The notes under the pieces: model-generated | The model's input: the letters and a program-made list of their open reading frames with translations, nothing else | Database searches by the model: none | What the model was told of the DNA's origin: nothing | Made by a program: the position numbers and the translations under genes | Part shown: piece after piece, positions 43,928 to 52,565 of the stretch | Position numbering within the stretch: position 1 is the first letter of the stretch | Layout: the number at the start of each line of letters is the position of its first letter | Source: Parachryseolinea silvisoli | Lineage (GTDB): Bacteria > Bacteroidota > Bacteroidia > Cytophagales > Cyclobacteriaceae | Reading direction: 5' to 3' | Length of the DNA stretch: 64,000 bases | NCBI RefSeq assembly: GCF_021190955.1 | Contig: NZ_JAIOAO010000002.1 | Span: 496,001-560,000 of the forward strand

Positions 43928-45487
43928 TTAGCTCGCAGTGAGCTGAATTTCTTCGCCTTCCTTGTTCAGGAATTTAAATTCTGTCACGGCCATGGAAGAG
44001 TCCATGACGATGTTCACCCAGCGCTTGTACTTGAAGTACCAACGCATGCGCTGAGAGATAATGCCCTTGGTAAAATAGGCGTGCAGATAAGGATGCAGGG
44101 CCAATACCAGGTCTTTTTCATTTTGCTTGACCAACAAGTGCTCGACGTTCTTCTCGATGAGGTCGGACACCAGGATAGAGGCAGTAATTTTACCGGTACC
44201 GTTACAGGTAGGGCAAACCTCTTTGGTAGCAATATTCATCTGCGGACGCACACGCTCGCGTGTGATCTGCATCAGACCAAACTTAGACAAGGGTAACACA
44301 GTCGACTTGGCTTTATCATCGGCCATCTCATCCTTCATAATCTTCTGGATGAGCTTCTTGTTATCGATATTGCGCATATCGATAAAGTCGATCACGATGA
44401 TACCACCCATATCGCGCAACCGCAACTGGCGGGCGATCTCCTTGGCAGCTTCTATATTGACTGAAAGCGCAGTAGTCTCCTGGTTCTCTTCGCGGTTGGA
44501 TTTGTTACCGCTGTTGACGTCGATGACATGGAGTGCTTCGGTATGTTCGATGATCAGGTATCCACCGCCTTTGAGGCTGACCGTCGTCCCAAAGGCCGAC
44601 TTGATCTGCTTCTCAATACCGTAGTGCTCGAATATCTTGGCCTTGCCTGTATACAGCTTTACGATTTTCTCCTTGTCGGGAGCGATCGTGTGTACATAGG
44701 CTTTGACCTCTTCGAAAATCTTTTTATCGTCGACATGCAAATTGTCAAAAGACTCGTTTAGCATGTCGCGCAACAGAGAGGATGTCTTATTGATTTCGCC
44801 GATGACCTTATCGCGGGGTTGTGCCGTCACGAGGCGCTCCATGCCGTCTTCCCAGGTCTTCACCATATTGCGCAGGTCACGGTCGAGCTCAGCCACCTCG
44901 CGGCCTTCGGCCACAGTGCGGATGATCACACCAAATTTTTCCGGCTTGATGGATTGGATCAGGCGAAGCAGGCGCTTACGCTCCTCGTTCGAGGTTATTT
45001 TCTTCGATACACTGACAGCGTTGGAAAAAGGTACCAACACCAGGTAACGACCGGCTAAGGATAACTCACAGGATAATCGGGGGCCCTTTGTTGAGATTGG
45101 CTCTTTAACAACCTGTACAGGAATTAATTGACCCTTGGTAAGCTGTTGGGTTATTTTCCCGTGCTTATCAATGTCCTGTTCCAGGTTGAATTTGTCGAGC
45201 TTGGCGCCGTTGATTTTCTTGGCCCGGACCAGCTTGGTAAACTTTGAAAGTGAACTGAACTGCGGACCCAGGTCGAGGTAATGCAAAAAGGCATCTTTAT
45301 CATAACCGACATCTATAAATGCTGCATTCAGGCCCTGCACTACTTTCTTGACAGAACCTAAATAAATGTCGCCTACTGTAAATTTGCTGCCTTCTTCCTC
45401 GTTATGGAATTCAACCAGCGTCTTGTCTTTAAGAAGGGCTATACGACATCCGTTCTGAGTGGCACTAATGATTAGTTCATTACTCAA
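43928..45487 (-). CDS. rng: Ribonuclease E/G family endoribonuclease
   Basis: 519 residues; cleaves single-stranded RNA in rRNA maturation and mRNA decay. The N-terminal S1 domain is 'VGDIYLGSVKKVVQGLNAAFIDVGYDKDAFLHYLDLG' (about 38-74). The RNase domain holds 'IDVNSGNKS' and the metal site 'GGIIVIDFIDM' (about 350-360). The Zn-link 'CPTCNGTG' is near 420. It lacks the long scaffold tail of RNase E, so RNase G-like is the better name. The start is TTG 45487: an in-frame TAA lies five codons upstream with no other usable start. An 82-nt leader with a hairpin precedes it. Confidence 0.93.
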   Translation of the reverse strand: MSNELIISATQNGCRIALLKDKTLVEFHNEEEGSKFTVGDIYLGSVKKVVQGLNAAFIDVGYDKDAFLHYLDLGPQFSSLSKFTKLVRAKKINGAKLDKFNLEQDIDKHGKITQQLTKGQLIPVQVVKEPISTKGPRLSCELSLAGRYLVLVPFSNAVSVSKKITSNEERKRLLRLIQSIKPEKFGVIIRTVAEGREVAELDRDLRNMVKTWEDGMERLVTAQPRDKVIGEINKTSSLLRDMLNESFDNLHVDDKKIFEEVKAYVHTIAPDKEKIVKLYTGKAKIFEHYGIEKQIKSAFGTTVSLKGGGYLIIEHTEALHVIDVNSGNKSNREENQETTALSVNIEAAKEIARQLRLRDMGGIIVIDFIDMRNIDNKKLIQKIMKDEMADDKAKSTVLPLSKFGLMQITRERVRPQMNIATKEVCPTCNGTGKITASILVSDLIEKNVEHLLVKQNEKDLVLALHPYLHAYFTKGIISQRMRWYFKYKRWVNIVMDSSMAVTEFKFLNKEGEEIQLTAS

Positions 45488-45527
45488 AACAAGAAATTGT
45501 TAAATAAAAAAATGATGTGTATAGACA

Positions 45528-45553
45528 CACTGCTTCACTTCTGCGAAGCAGTG
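45528..45553 (-). promoter_or_regulatory. Hairpin in the leader between the small gene and rng
   Basis: CACTGCTTC (45528-45536) and GAAGCAGTG (45545-45553) form a perfect 9-bp stem with an 8-nt loop, 40 nt before the TTG start of rng. A run of seven T follows 15 nt later on the minus strand. It could be a processing site, an attenuator or an autoregulatory element. Confidence 0.45.
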
Positions 45554-45569
45554 CTAATCGGTGGCCCGA

Positions 45570-45659
45570 CTATTTCTTCTTATGTCTGTTTTTTCTAAGA
45601 CGCTTCTTACGCTTGTGCGTGGCCATCTTATGCTTCTTTCTTTTCTTTCCGCTTGGCAT
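45570..45659 (-). CDS. 29-residue basic protein of the AURKAIP1/COX24 (mS38-like) type
   Basis: A tiny frame: MPSGKKRKKHKMATHKRKKR, then LRKNRHKKK and TAG. 18 of 29 residues are Lys or Arg. It resembles the short Bacteroidetes proteins annotated with the AURKAIP1/COX24 domain, related to the mitochondrial small-subunit protein mS38, so a ribosomal role is likely but inferred. It sits 22 nt after the TPR gene and 82 nt before rng in the same orientation. It is shorter than usual gene-calling limits. An ATG start and perfect domain-like composition support it. Confidence 0.8.
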   Translation of the reverse strand: MPSGKKRKKHKMATHKRKKRLRKNRHKKK

Positions 45660-45681
45660 AGTAATGCTTTAAATGGTGCTA

Positions 45682-46497
45682 TTATTTCAAATCCTTCAGA
45701 TAAGAATCTACCGTCGCTTGTACGGCTGGATCCTTGTCCATTTCTTTTACGCGTTCAAATTGTTTTTTCGCCCCCTGGTTATCTCCAGTATTCATCAACG
45801 CAATGCCAAGCAGTAATTGACCTTGTGTGTGATTTGGGTTTACCTTCAACAGCTCTTCCAACCGCTCCACGGCTTTCTCGTGCTGCCCGGATTGAATGGA
45901 AAGCATCCCCATGTTATAGAGGGCTAACTCATTCTTAGGATCTTCTGCCAGGACCTCGCGCAGCAACGTTATGCCCTGCATGGGGTTTGTCGAGCTTAAG
46001 TAGGTCATGGCTAGTTTTGTTTTTACATCCAGGTTCTTGGGATTTTCATCCAGTACCTTTTTGTAAAGCTCCTGTGCCTTACCTGCCAGCCGATTTTGTT
46101 TGGCTTCTTCCGTCGCAAAACCGAAGGCCTGGTAGTAATCATCACCTGCTTCGATCCAGCTTCCCGTTGTGTTAAAGAACTTCGCTGCTTCTTCGGAAAA
46201 CCACGCCGCACTGTCAAATTTGCCAGCAATTCGGTATAGGCCCGCCAAAGAGTCGGCAAAGATAGCATTTTTTTCCTTTTCCGAGCCTGTTTGGTATTGA
46301 ATGCGCAAAGATGCAATGGATTGAACCACCGCACGGGGTGCGGCGGCATGCACATCGGCATGCTGGCCTACAGAATCGGGCCCCTGGGCGCCTGTTGCCA
46401 CGGTACCGTCATTCTCTACTACTACCTTCGGCAGCAAAAAAAGAGCTACGATGACCGCCACACTGGCGACTATTAAGAATATACGCGTTTTTAGCAT
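45682..46497 (-). CDS. Membrane-anchored tetratricopeptide repeat protein
   Basis: 271 residues with an N-terminal membrane anchor ('RIFLIVASVAVIVALFLLPKVVV', about 5-27), a short linker and about four TPR units (about 105-265). A clear unit is 'NELALYNMGMLSIQSGQHEKAVERLEELLKVNPNH'. TPRs mediate protein contacts; the partner is unknown. Its place between an HU-like gene and the mS38-like/rng pair is a recurring Bacteroidetes gene order. Confidence 0.88.
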   Translation of the reverse strand: MLKTRIFLIVASVAVIVALFLLPKVVVENDGTVATGAQGPDSVGQHADVHAAAPRAVVQSIASLRIQYQTGSEKEKNAIFADSLAGLYRIAGKFDSAAWFSEEAAKFFNTTGSWIEAGDDYYQAFGFATEEAKQNRLAGKAQELYKKVLDENPKNLDVKTKLAMTYLSSTNPMQGITLLREVLAEDPKNELALYNMGMLSIQSGQHEKAVERLEELLKVNPNHTQGQLLLGIALMNTGDNQGAKKQFERVKEMDKDPAVQATVDSYLKDLK

Positions 46498-46543
46498 GTT
46501 TTGGAAGGAATTCCCGGGAACGTCTCAGGAATGAGTCCTGCTC

Positions 46544-46879
46544 TTAGTCTACGTCCTCTTCTTTGTATTTCTCCGCCGTATCGGCTAACTGCTTAACTTT
46601 TTCGCTGCCTTTGATTTTGCTGACAAAGATTTTTGCAGGCTTAAAGCTGGGAACATAGTGCTCATCGATCACCAGAGCCGTATTTCGCGATATGTTACGA
46701 GCAATCTTCTTCTTTCTTTTTTTGTTGATGAAGCTGCCGAAACCCCGGATGTAAATATTATTACCATTGGCCATGGAATTCTTAACCACGCTGAAGAAAG
46801 CTTCCACCGATGCGGTGACATCTGCTTTATCTACTCCGGTCTTTTCAGCAATTTCGTTGATGATGTCTGCTTTGGTCAC
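46544..46879 (-). CDS. HU/IHF-like DNA-binding protein with C-terminal extension
   Basis: 111 residues. The HU fold covers 1-90 ('MTKADIINEIAEKTGVDKADVTASVEAFFSVVKNSM', then the arm 'GFGSFINKKRKKKIARNISRNT'). The arm lacks the Pro of the 'RNP' tip seen in the first HU of this window (3959-4228), and about 20 extra charged residues follow the core. It is therefore a divergent paralogue. The start is GTG 46879: no ATG lies between it and an in-frame TAA upstream. First gene of the rng operon. Confidence 0.9.
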   Translation of the reverse strand: MTKADIINEIAEKTGVDKADVTASVEAFFSVVKNSMANGNNIYIRGFGSFINKKRKKKIARNISRNTALVIDEHYVPSFKPAKIFVSKIKGSEKVKQLADTAEKYKEEDVD

Positions 46880-46914
46880 TGTGTTATATTTTTATGTCGA
46901 ATTTTTTGGGTTGG

Positions 46915-46922
46915 CAAATTTA
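46915..46922 (-). promoter_or_regulatory. -7 promoter element of the HU-TPR-rng operon
   Basis: The minus strand reads TAAATTTG, an exact match, 35 nt before the GTG start of the HU-like gene and within the region divergent from mutY. Confidence 0.55.
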
Positions 46923-46976
46923 TATGCCGCTCGTAGATTTAAAAATGAATATTGAAAAAATCTGATAATCAGGAGG

Positions 46977-48032
46977 ATGGACAAACGATATTTCTCTGAT
47001 AAAGTCGTTGAATGGTATCACACGCGTAAACGTAACCTGCCCTGGCGGGATACCCAAGACCCCTATAAAATATGGTTATCCGAGATTATTCTGCAGCAGA
47101 CGCGGGTCGCCCAGGGGCTGCCCTACTACCTCCGGTTCATCGAAAAATTCCCCACCGTCCAGGCCCTGGCCGCCGCCTCTGAACAGGAAGTACTGCGCTT
47201 ATGGCAAGGATTGGGCTATTATACGCGTGCCAGGAACCTGCACAAATGTGCCAAAGAAGTGGTGGCTCGATTTCAGGGCGCCTTCCCCGACAACTTTCAA
47301 ACACTTAAGACCCTCCCCGGCATAGGCGATTACACCGCCGCCGCCATTGCGTCCTTTGCGTTTCGCGAATCCGTAGCCGTGGTGGACGGCAATGTGTTCC
47401 GCGTGCTCTCTAGAATCTTTGGCATTGATACAGAAATCAACAGTCCGGAAGGAAAAAAGGTTTTTGCGGCGCTGGCGAATGAGCTGATTAGTGCAAAAAA
47501 ACCCGATCAGCATAACCAGGCCATCATGGAGTTTGGTGCCTTGTATTGCACACCCGGCAAACCGGAGTGTCCGGAGTGCACTTTTGTCAACACCTGTTTT
47601 GCTGCCAAAAACGAATTACAAGACGTATTACCCGTCAAAACCAAAGCAAAAGCAGCACGGCCCCGGTACTTCTATTATTATGTGATCCGCAAAGGGAAAT
47701 CGATGCTGATGAAAAAGCGCGAACAAAAAGACATCTGGCACGGGCTGTACGATTTTTACGTCGTCGAAAAAGTAAAACCCGCCAACCCGGTAAAACTGAT
47801 GGCGCAAGATTCCCTGCTTAAAAAATTTAATCCGGACGACGCCACCGTCTCAAAAAAATACAAACACGTCCTGAGCCACCAGATCATTCACGCCACCTTC
47901 ATCACGTTGGCCGACCAGAAGTCGCAGGCATCCGGTGCCGATGGACTAAAATATTATTCTTCTCAAAAAATTTCCGATCTGCCTAAGCCGGTGTTGATTA
48001 GTCGGTTCCTGGAAGACTATCAGCTTTTATAG
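46977..48032 (+). CDS. mutY: A/G-specific adenine DNA glycosylase
   Basis: 351 residues; removes adenine mispaired with 8-oxoguanine. The catalytic Glu lies in 'LSEIILQQTRV' (about 30-40). The HhH-GPD motif is 'LPGIGDYTAAAIASFAFRESVAVVDGN', with the catalytic Asp in 'VVDGN'. The 4Fe-4S site is C-x6-C-x2-C-x5-C in 'CTPGKPECPECTFVNTC' (about 193-209). A MutT-like C-terminal domain (about 225-350) reads 8-oxoG. AGGAGG abuts the ATG with no spacing, too close to serve as a Shine-Dalgarno site. Confidence 0.96.
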   Translation: MDKRYFSDKVVEWYHTRKRNLPWRDTQDPYKIWLSEIILQQTRVAQGLPYYLRFIEKFPTVQALAAASEQEVLRLWQGLGYYTRARNLHKCAKEVVARFQGAFPDNFQTLKTLPGIGDYTAAAIASFAFRESVAVVDGNVFRVLSRIFGIDTEINSPEGKKVFAALANELISAKKPDQHNQAIMEFGALYCTPGKPECPECTFVNTCFAAKNELQDVLPVKTKAKAARPRYFYYYVIRKGKSMLMKKREQKDIWHGLYDFYVVEKVKPANPVKLMAQDSLLKKFNPDDATVSKKYKHVLSHQIIHATFITLADQKSQASGADGLKYYSSQKISDLPKPVLISRFLEDYQLL

Positions 48033-48047
48033 TTGACCCAAGATTGG

Positions 48048-48055
48048 TATTTTTG
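48048..48055 (+). promoter_or_regulatory. -7 promoter element before ssb
   Basis: TATTTTTG matches the consensus exactly, 83 nt before ATG 48139, so the ssb-gld genes may have a promoter separate from mutY. Confidence 0.45.
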
Positions 48056-48138
48056 TTTACCTCCATGCACCACATGATACTGGCCGTACCGCGCATTCCG
48101 CGTGGAGGGATAAAAGCTGTAAATAAATAATAACATAT

Positions 48139-48582
48139 ATGTCAGGAGTAAACAAAGTAATCTTAGTTGGACGCCTTGGTAAAGATCCCGAAGTACGCAA
48201 CCTTGAAAACGGTGCGGTAGTAGCAAACTTCAGTATTGCCACCTCTGAAAGTTATAAGGACCGCACGACCGGTGAAAAAAAGGAAATAACAGAATGGCAC
48301 AACATCGTGCTGTGGCGCGGGCTGGCGGAGATCGCACAGAAGTATCTGCACAAAGGCGACATGGTATACATCGAAGGGAAACTGCGCACGCGCTCATGGG
48401 AGAAAGAGGGTGTAACGCGCTACACCACAGAGATCGTCGGCGATAACATGAACATGCTTTCGCCCAAAGGTAACGGTGGCGGTGGCATGGGCGCCGACTA
48501 CGGTTCATCAGACCGTCCCACGGGCGACAACATGCGCGTAACGGCGCCCGCCGATACCAGCACTGACGACCTCCCGTTCTAA
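48139..48582 (+). CDS. ssb: Single-stranded DNA-binding protein
   Basis: 147 residues with an OB fold (about 1-107; '[35 protein letters not shown]') and a Gly/Asp-rich disordered linker. The acidic tip 'DDLPF' recruits repair and replication partners. Chromosomal SSB length. It lies between mutY and gldE, 22 nt before the latter. Confidence 0.96.
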   Translation: MSGVNKVILVGRLGKDPEVRNLENGAVVANFSIATSESYKDRTTGEKKEITEWHNIVLWRGLAEIAQKYLHKGDMVYIEGKLRTRSWEKEGVTRYTTEIVGDNMNMLSPKGNGGGGMGADYGSSDRPTGDNMRVTAPADTSTDDLPF

Positions 48583-48604
48583 TTCGTCACTGAGTACTTT
48601 TTAC

Positions 48605-49903
48605 GTGGACGAACCCCCCGGGAATATCGAATTTCTAAACATACTCACCGGCCCCGAGCTGGTGAGTATGTTTTTATATAGCGCAGGCTTGTTGGTACTG
48701 CTCATATTGGCCATCATGATCACGCTATCAAAGACCGCATTGCTGTCACTGACCACAGACGATATGCTCACGCTTCGTCTGCAGCCCGGCCGACGCGCAT
48801 ATGCTGCCTTGATCTTGCTGGAGCGACCCGAATTATTTATCACCACCGTTACGTGGGTAAACACAGCCGTCTGGCTCACCCTCATCGTGTTTCTGGGCAA
48901 ATATATGACCGCGGCGTTGTGGGTAATACCCGTGGTGGCCCTGGTTGCTTTTACCAGCGAAATGTTGTTAAAAGTATATGCTGTCAAACACAACATGCGG
49001 CTCTCCATGCGCGCCGCCCCCACCTGGCTCGTGTTGACGCGTCTTTGCAAGCCTGGTACCTGGCCCTTGCGCAGATTCCGTTCGTGGATGCAGCGCTTAC
49101 TCCAGCAAGAGAGTAAAGAACCTACAGCCGAAGAACTGGCAGAAGTACTGGGCCTTTCCTTGAAAGGAGACAATGCAGAAGAAGATAACGAAAAAGAAAT
49201 TCTACGCGGCGCGCTGACATTCACCCGGCTCAGCGTGCGGCAGGTTATGATCCCGATCAAAAATGCTTCCGCGGTTAGCAGTCGGCTGACCTTCACACAG
49301 CTCCAGGACCACATCGCCCGGGTGCGCTTTGCACGCTTACCGGTGTATGCCGAAAGCGCCGACAAGATCGTGGGCATTTTATATGTCAAAGACCTGCTGC
49401 CGTTCATACACGAGCCGGGTGACTTTGGCTGGCAGAACCTGATTCGTCCGCCCACCTTTGTGCGGGAGTCGAAAAAAATCGACCTGCTTTTAATAGAGCT
49501 GCTGGAGAAAGCCATCAAAATGGCAATCGTCACCAACACCGCCGGGCGCACCGTGGGTTTAGTAACGCTGCACGACCTGAGCGAAGAAATTGTAGGTGAT
49601 ATTAATAATGAGTTCGATCATGCCGTCGCCTTCTATCGCCGCGTGGACGACCATACCTGTCTGTTCGCCGGCGATGTCTCGATGACAGACCTGTACAAAA
49701 TGCTCTTGCCGGACACCGAGCCCTTCCCGGCGGTGGAACCGGCAAATAAGTCGCTGCACGAGCAACTTCTCGAATGGCACGGTAAAATGCCGGTCTCAGG
49801 TGATGTTATCAGTCATGAACAATTTACCTTTACCGTAGAATCACTCGAATACAAGGAGATCAAACAGGTTAGGGTTTACATTCATGAGCGGCAAAAGCAT
49901 TAA
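48605..49903 (+). CDS. gldE: Gliding motility-associated protein GldE (HlyC/CorC-type membrane protein)
   Basis: 432 residues. The N-terminal membrane part (about 1-140) has three or four helices of the DUF21/CNNM type, followed by a CBS pair (about 200-325: '[16 protein letters not shown]', '[22 protein letters not shown]') and a CorC_HlyC domain (about 345-432). In Flavobacterium johnsoniae GldE sits beside GldD and supports gliding. The identity is given by the domain set and the mutY-ssb-gldE-gldD order. The start is GTG 48605. Confidence 0.88.
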   Translation: MDEPPGNIEFLNILTGPELVSMFLYSAGLLVLLILAIMITLSKTALLSLTTDDMLTLRLQPGRRAYAALILLERPELFITTVTWVNTAVWLTLIVFLGKYMTAALWVIPVVALVAFTSEMLLKVYAVKHNMRLSMRAAPTWLVLTRLCKPGTWPLRRFRSWMQRLLQQESKEPTAEELAEVLGLSLKGDNAEEDNEKEILRGALTFTRLSVRQVMIPIKNASAVSSRLTFTQLQDHIARVRFARLPVYAESADKIVGILYVKDLLPFIHEPGDFGWQNLIRPPTFVRESKKIDLLLIELLEKAIKMAIVTNTAGRTVGLVTLHDLSEEIVGDINNEFDHAVAFYRRVDDHTCLFAGDVSMTDLYKMLLPDTEPFPAVEPANKSLHEQLLEWHGKMPVSGDVISHEQFTFTVESLEYKEIKQVRVYIHERQKH

Positions 49904-50489
49904 CATTCTCGGCCTCGGCCTGATCACCGTATTATTTACCACTTCTTGTACGCGTGAGTACCTTCCCAAGCCATTGGGCTACAATCGCCTGGAGTTGCCG
50001 GAACAGTCGTACATTTCGCTGCCCGATTCACTGCCCTACACATTTGAATATTCAAAACACGCCCGACTGCTACCCGACTCCTCACGCATACGCGAAAAAT
50101 ATTGGATAGAGATCTATTACCCAATGCTAAAAGCAAACGTGCACGTTACGTACAAGCCGTTGCGTCACGACGAAAAGTTATTGAAGGAGCTGTTAGATGA
50201 TGCATACACCCTCACGGCGAAACACCAGATCAAAGCATCGGCTATTAACGAAGTCATTACGACAACACCCAGCGGCAAGACGGCTGTCATTGCCGAATTA
50301 GAAGGCGAAGTACCCAGCCAGTTTCAGTTTACTGTTACCGACTCCGTTGACAACTTCATGCGCGGGGCGCTATACTTCAATACCCAGGTGGCCAATGACT
50401 CACTCGCGCCGGCCATCGACTACATGAAAAAAGATATCATGCACATGATCAATACAATTGTATGGAAAAAACCGGCATCATCGTTATGA
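49884..50489 (+). CDS. gldD: Gliding motility lipoprotein GldD
   Basis: 201 residues with a lipoprotein signal ('[15 protein letters not shown]', lipidation near Cys22) and the family opening '[20 protein letters not shown]'. GldD is needed for gliding and for a working type IX secretion apparatus in flavobacteria; its biochemical role is not settled. It overlaps gldE by 20 nt and shares ATGA with the next gene. Confidence 0.92.
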   Translation: MSGKSINILGLGLITVLFTTSCTREYLPKPLGYNRLELPEQSYISLPDSLPYTFEYSKHARLLPDSSRIREKYWIEIYYPMLKANVHVTYKPLRHDEKLLKELLDDAYTLTAKHQIKASAINEVITTTPSGKTAVIAELEGEVPSQFQFTVTDSVDNFMRGALYFNTQVANDSLAPAIDYMKKDIMHMINTIVWKKPASSL

Positions 50490-51073
50490 AAAAAATACAG
50501 GCATTCTTCTTTTGTATCCTCACGGTTGCCGGCGTGCAAGCACAGGATCTCTTCAACAAAAAGGACCTTACCGGCTGGGATGTGTACGGTACGGAGAAAT
50601 GGTATGTTGAAAACGGCGAGCTTATTTGCGAAAGCGGCCCCGACAAACAATACGGTTACCTGGCAACGCAAAAAGAATATAAGAACTTTGAATTGACCGT
50701 CGAGTTCAAGCAGGAATCGAACGGTAACAGCGGAGTGTTCTTTCATTCATCGATCGAAGGCACGCGCGTAACGGGCTGGCAAGCCGAAGTAGCACCGGCG
50801 GGCAAACACACCGGCGGCATCTACGAGTCGTATGGACGCGGTTGGCTGATCCAGCCCGATGCACAGGCTGAAAAACTCTTAAAAGAAGGTCAATGGAATA
50901 AGATGGTCGTCCGTGTGGAGAACGACCAGGTAACAACCCACCTGAACGGACACCCGGTGGTTATCTTAAAGGACGACAAAATAGGCGCCAGCAGCGGCAA
51001 AATAGCCCTGCAAATCCACGACGGCGGCGGCGTGAAAGTCCGGTGGCGCAAGGTGCACCTGAAGGCGTTGTAA
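50486..51073 (+). CDS. Secreted DUF1080 (3-keto-disaccharide hydrolase domain) protein
   Basis: 195 residues from ATG 50486: a signal peptide ('[18 protein letters not shown]') and a concanavalin-like DUF1080 jelly roll. Markers are '[15 protein letters not shown]' at the start, 'NSGVFFHS' near 85, and '[16 protein letters not shown]' at the end. Members include enzymes acting on 3-keto-glycosides and carbohydrate-binding proteins; activity is not assigned. The ATG overlaps the gldD stop as ATGA, so translation is coupled, although no gliding role is known for this family. Confidence 0.87.
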   Translation: MKKIQAFFFCILTVAGVQAQDLFNKKDLTGWDVYGTEKWYVENGELICESGPDKQYGYLATQKEYKNFELTVEFKQESNGNSGVFFHSSIEGTRVTGWQAEVAPAGKHTGGIYESYGRGWLIQPDAQAEKLLKEGQWNKMVVRVENDQVTTHLNGHPVVILKDDKIGASSGKIALQIHDGGGVKVRWRKVHLKAL

Positions 51074-51078
51074 AAAAG

Positions 51079-51312
51079 CTACCGCTGCCTTTCCTGCAGG
51101 CTGCGCGAGTAGCTTAAAATGTTCAGCACCGTAGCGGGTGAGGGCTGGAGGTCGGCAGTGTCGATCTCGTCCATCATGCTACGCAATTCATTGAACAACG
51201 ACTTGAGCTCGTTGTCGCACAGCAGTGCACGGTCAATTTCCTGGCTCTCCTCCTCCGTAATCTCGCGGTATAGGTACCTCACCAGGTCGGTTTGCGTAAA
51301 AGTTTTTATCAT
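51079..51312 (-). CDS. Small partner protein of the ECF sigma factor, possible anti-sigma factor
   Basis: 77 residues, all helical in appearance ('LVRYLYREITEEESQEIDRALLCDNELKSLFNELRSMMDEI'). It has no membrane helix and no zinc-binding HxxxCxxC motif, so it is not a ZAS-type anti-sigma factor. It resembles the short proteins encoded after SigX-like genes in Bacteroidetes. It overlaps the sigma gene by 80 nt in another frame, which argues for coupled synthesis. Anti-sigma activity is inference. Confidence 0.65.
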   Translation of the reverse strand: MIKTFTQTDLVRYLYREITEEESQEIDRALLCDNELKSLFNELRSMMDEIDTADLQPSPATVLNILSYSRSLQERQR

Positions 51313-51883
51313 AGGCTCTGTTATTGATCATCTTCTTACGCAGGTTTATCAACGCATACCGCATACGGCCCAAAGCAGTATTAATGCTCACTCCGGTGCG
51401 GCCGGCGATCTCCTGAAAGCTCATCTGTAGGTAGTGACGCATAATCAACACCTGTTTTTGTTCCTTCGGCAAGTCCTTAATGTAATCCCGGAGCTTCATC
51501 CGTGTATCACGACGGATAGTTTGATCCTCCATGGATTTTTCCGCGAACTTCAACGAATCGAATACGCGGCTTCCATCCTCCAGTACTATCTCCGGGTAGC
51601 GTTTGTCTTTTCTGAAATGGTCGATTGCCAGGTTGTGGGCAATGCGACTGATCCATGGCAGGAATTTCCCCTCCTCGTTATACCGTCCACTACGGATGGT
51701 ATTGATCGCTTTCACGAAAGTCTCCTGCAACAAGTCTTCTGCCGTGTAGCGGTCTTTTACAATTAAGTAAATAGCCGTGTAGAGCTTCGATTTGTGGCGG
51801 TGCAAGAGCATCTCAAAAGCCTTCTCGTTACCGTTACGATAGAGCGACACTAACTGGCTGTCGCTGAATCTGCTGTCAATCAT
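51233..51883 (-). CDS. ECF-type RNA polymerase sigma factor
   Basis: 216 residues. Region 2 (about 10-95) has 'YTAEDLLQETFVKA' and 'FLPWISRIAHNLAIDHFRKDKR'. Region 4 (about 130-185) has 'LPKEQKQVLIMRHYLQMSFQEIAGRTGVSINTALGRMRYA'. The strong 'RIAHNLAIDHFR' form is seen in SigX-like factors of Bacteroidetes. A Gly/Pro-rich tail of about 25 residues after region 4 is encoded inside the start of the partner gene. It is divergent from the acidic protein gene at 52067. Confidence 0.92.
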   Translation of the reverse strand: MIDSRFSDSQLVSLYRNGNEKAFEMLLHRHKSKLYTAIYLIVKDRYTAEDLLQETFVKAINTIRSGRYNEEGKFLPWISRIAHNLAIDHFRKDKRYPEIVLEDGSRVFDSLKFAEKSMEDQTIRRDTRMKLRDYIKDLPKEQKQVLIMRHYLQMSFQEIAGRTGVSINTALGRMRYALINLRKKMINNRAYDKNFYANRPGEVPIPRDYGGGEPGN

Positions 51884-52066
51884 TCTGTCTCATTTAGGTA
51901 ACGTAGAGATCTCTGTCGATATTGTAGGGGTTAGATTTAGAATTAGTCGGAATTAGAATGAAAAGATAGATGGTTTCTCGTAAAAGCGCAAAAAAATTTC
52001 TAAAAATTCTTGCCTCTCATACTATTTCTTTAGCTATTTGCTCGAAGATTTGCGTCACCATAAAGT

Positions 52067-52462
52067 ATGGCAGTTAGTAAGAAAAAAGTTATCAAAAGCC
52101 TTGAAAATCTTTCAGAAGATTTGAAGGATTTAATTCATGAGCAATATCCGAACGGATACGAAGCGAGCATCACGCGCATCACCAATGCGAAGAAAGAGCC
52201 TATCTTCGTATTTCCACTGGAAACTGAGGATTCGACCTACCTGATCAAAGTGCCCGTCACCAAGAACAGTGAAGGTGAATACGACGTGGAATCATCCAAA
52301 ACGGAAAAAGAATTCGACAATTCCGACGATGCCGGCGCCGACTTCAACAACAATGAAGACGACTTCGAGAGTAGCAGCGGCGCCAGCACTGACGACGACT
52401 ACGACGAAGAAGGTGGCGGCAAACGACGGGAAGCCAGCTATGATCCTGATTTTGATGCCTGA
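52067..52462 (+). CDS. Conserved hypothetical protein with acidic tail
   Basis: 131 residues, not recognised. Residues 1-75 form a compact basic and hydrophobic domain ('[57 protein letters not shown]'). Residues 76-131 are disordered, rich in Asp, Glu, Ser and Asn. The upstream AAGATTTG (52045-52052) misses the -7 consensus at one base. A terminator follows, so it is transcribed alone. Confidence 0.8.
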   Translation: MAVSKKKVIKSLENLSEDLKDLIHEQYPNGYEASITRITNAKKEPIFVFPLETEDSTYLIKVPVTKNSEGEYDVESSKTEKEFDNSDDAGADFNNNEDDFESSSGASTDDDYDEEGGGKRREASYDPDFDA

Positions 52463-52495
52463 TCGGCTGATCAAAAAATATTGCGTAAAGGCCGG

Positions 52496-52528
52496 AACAC
52501 CATCCCCACGGATGGTGTTTGTTTTTTG
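52496..52528 (+). terminator. Rho-independent terminator before uvrA
   Basis: AACACCATCC (52496-52505) and GGATGGTGTT (52510-52519) pair perfectly over a 4-nt loop, followed by TGTTTTTTG. Confidence 0.85.
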
Positions 52529-52565
52529 GATAGATTGATTACTTTGACACCTTAAAGACGAAACT

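Noticed and set aside
46971-46976. AGGAGG as a Shine-Dalgarno site for mutY
   Set aside because: It touches the ATG with zero spacing, so it cannot pair with the ribosome in the normal position.
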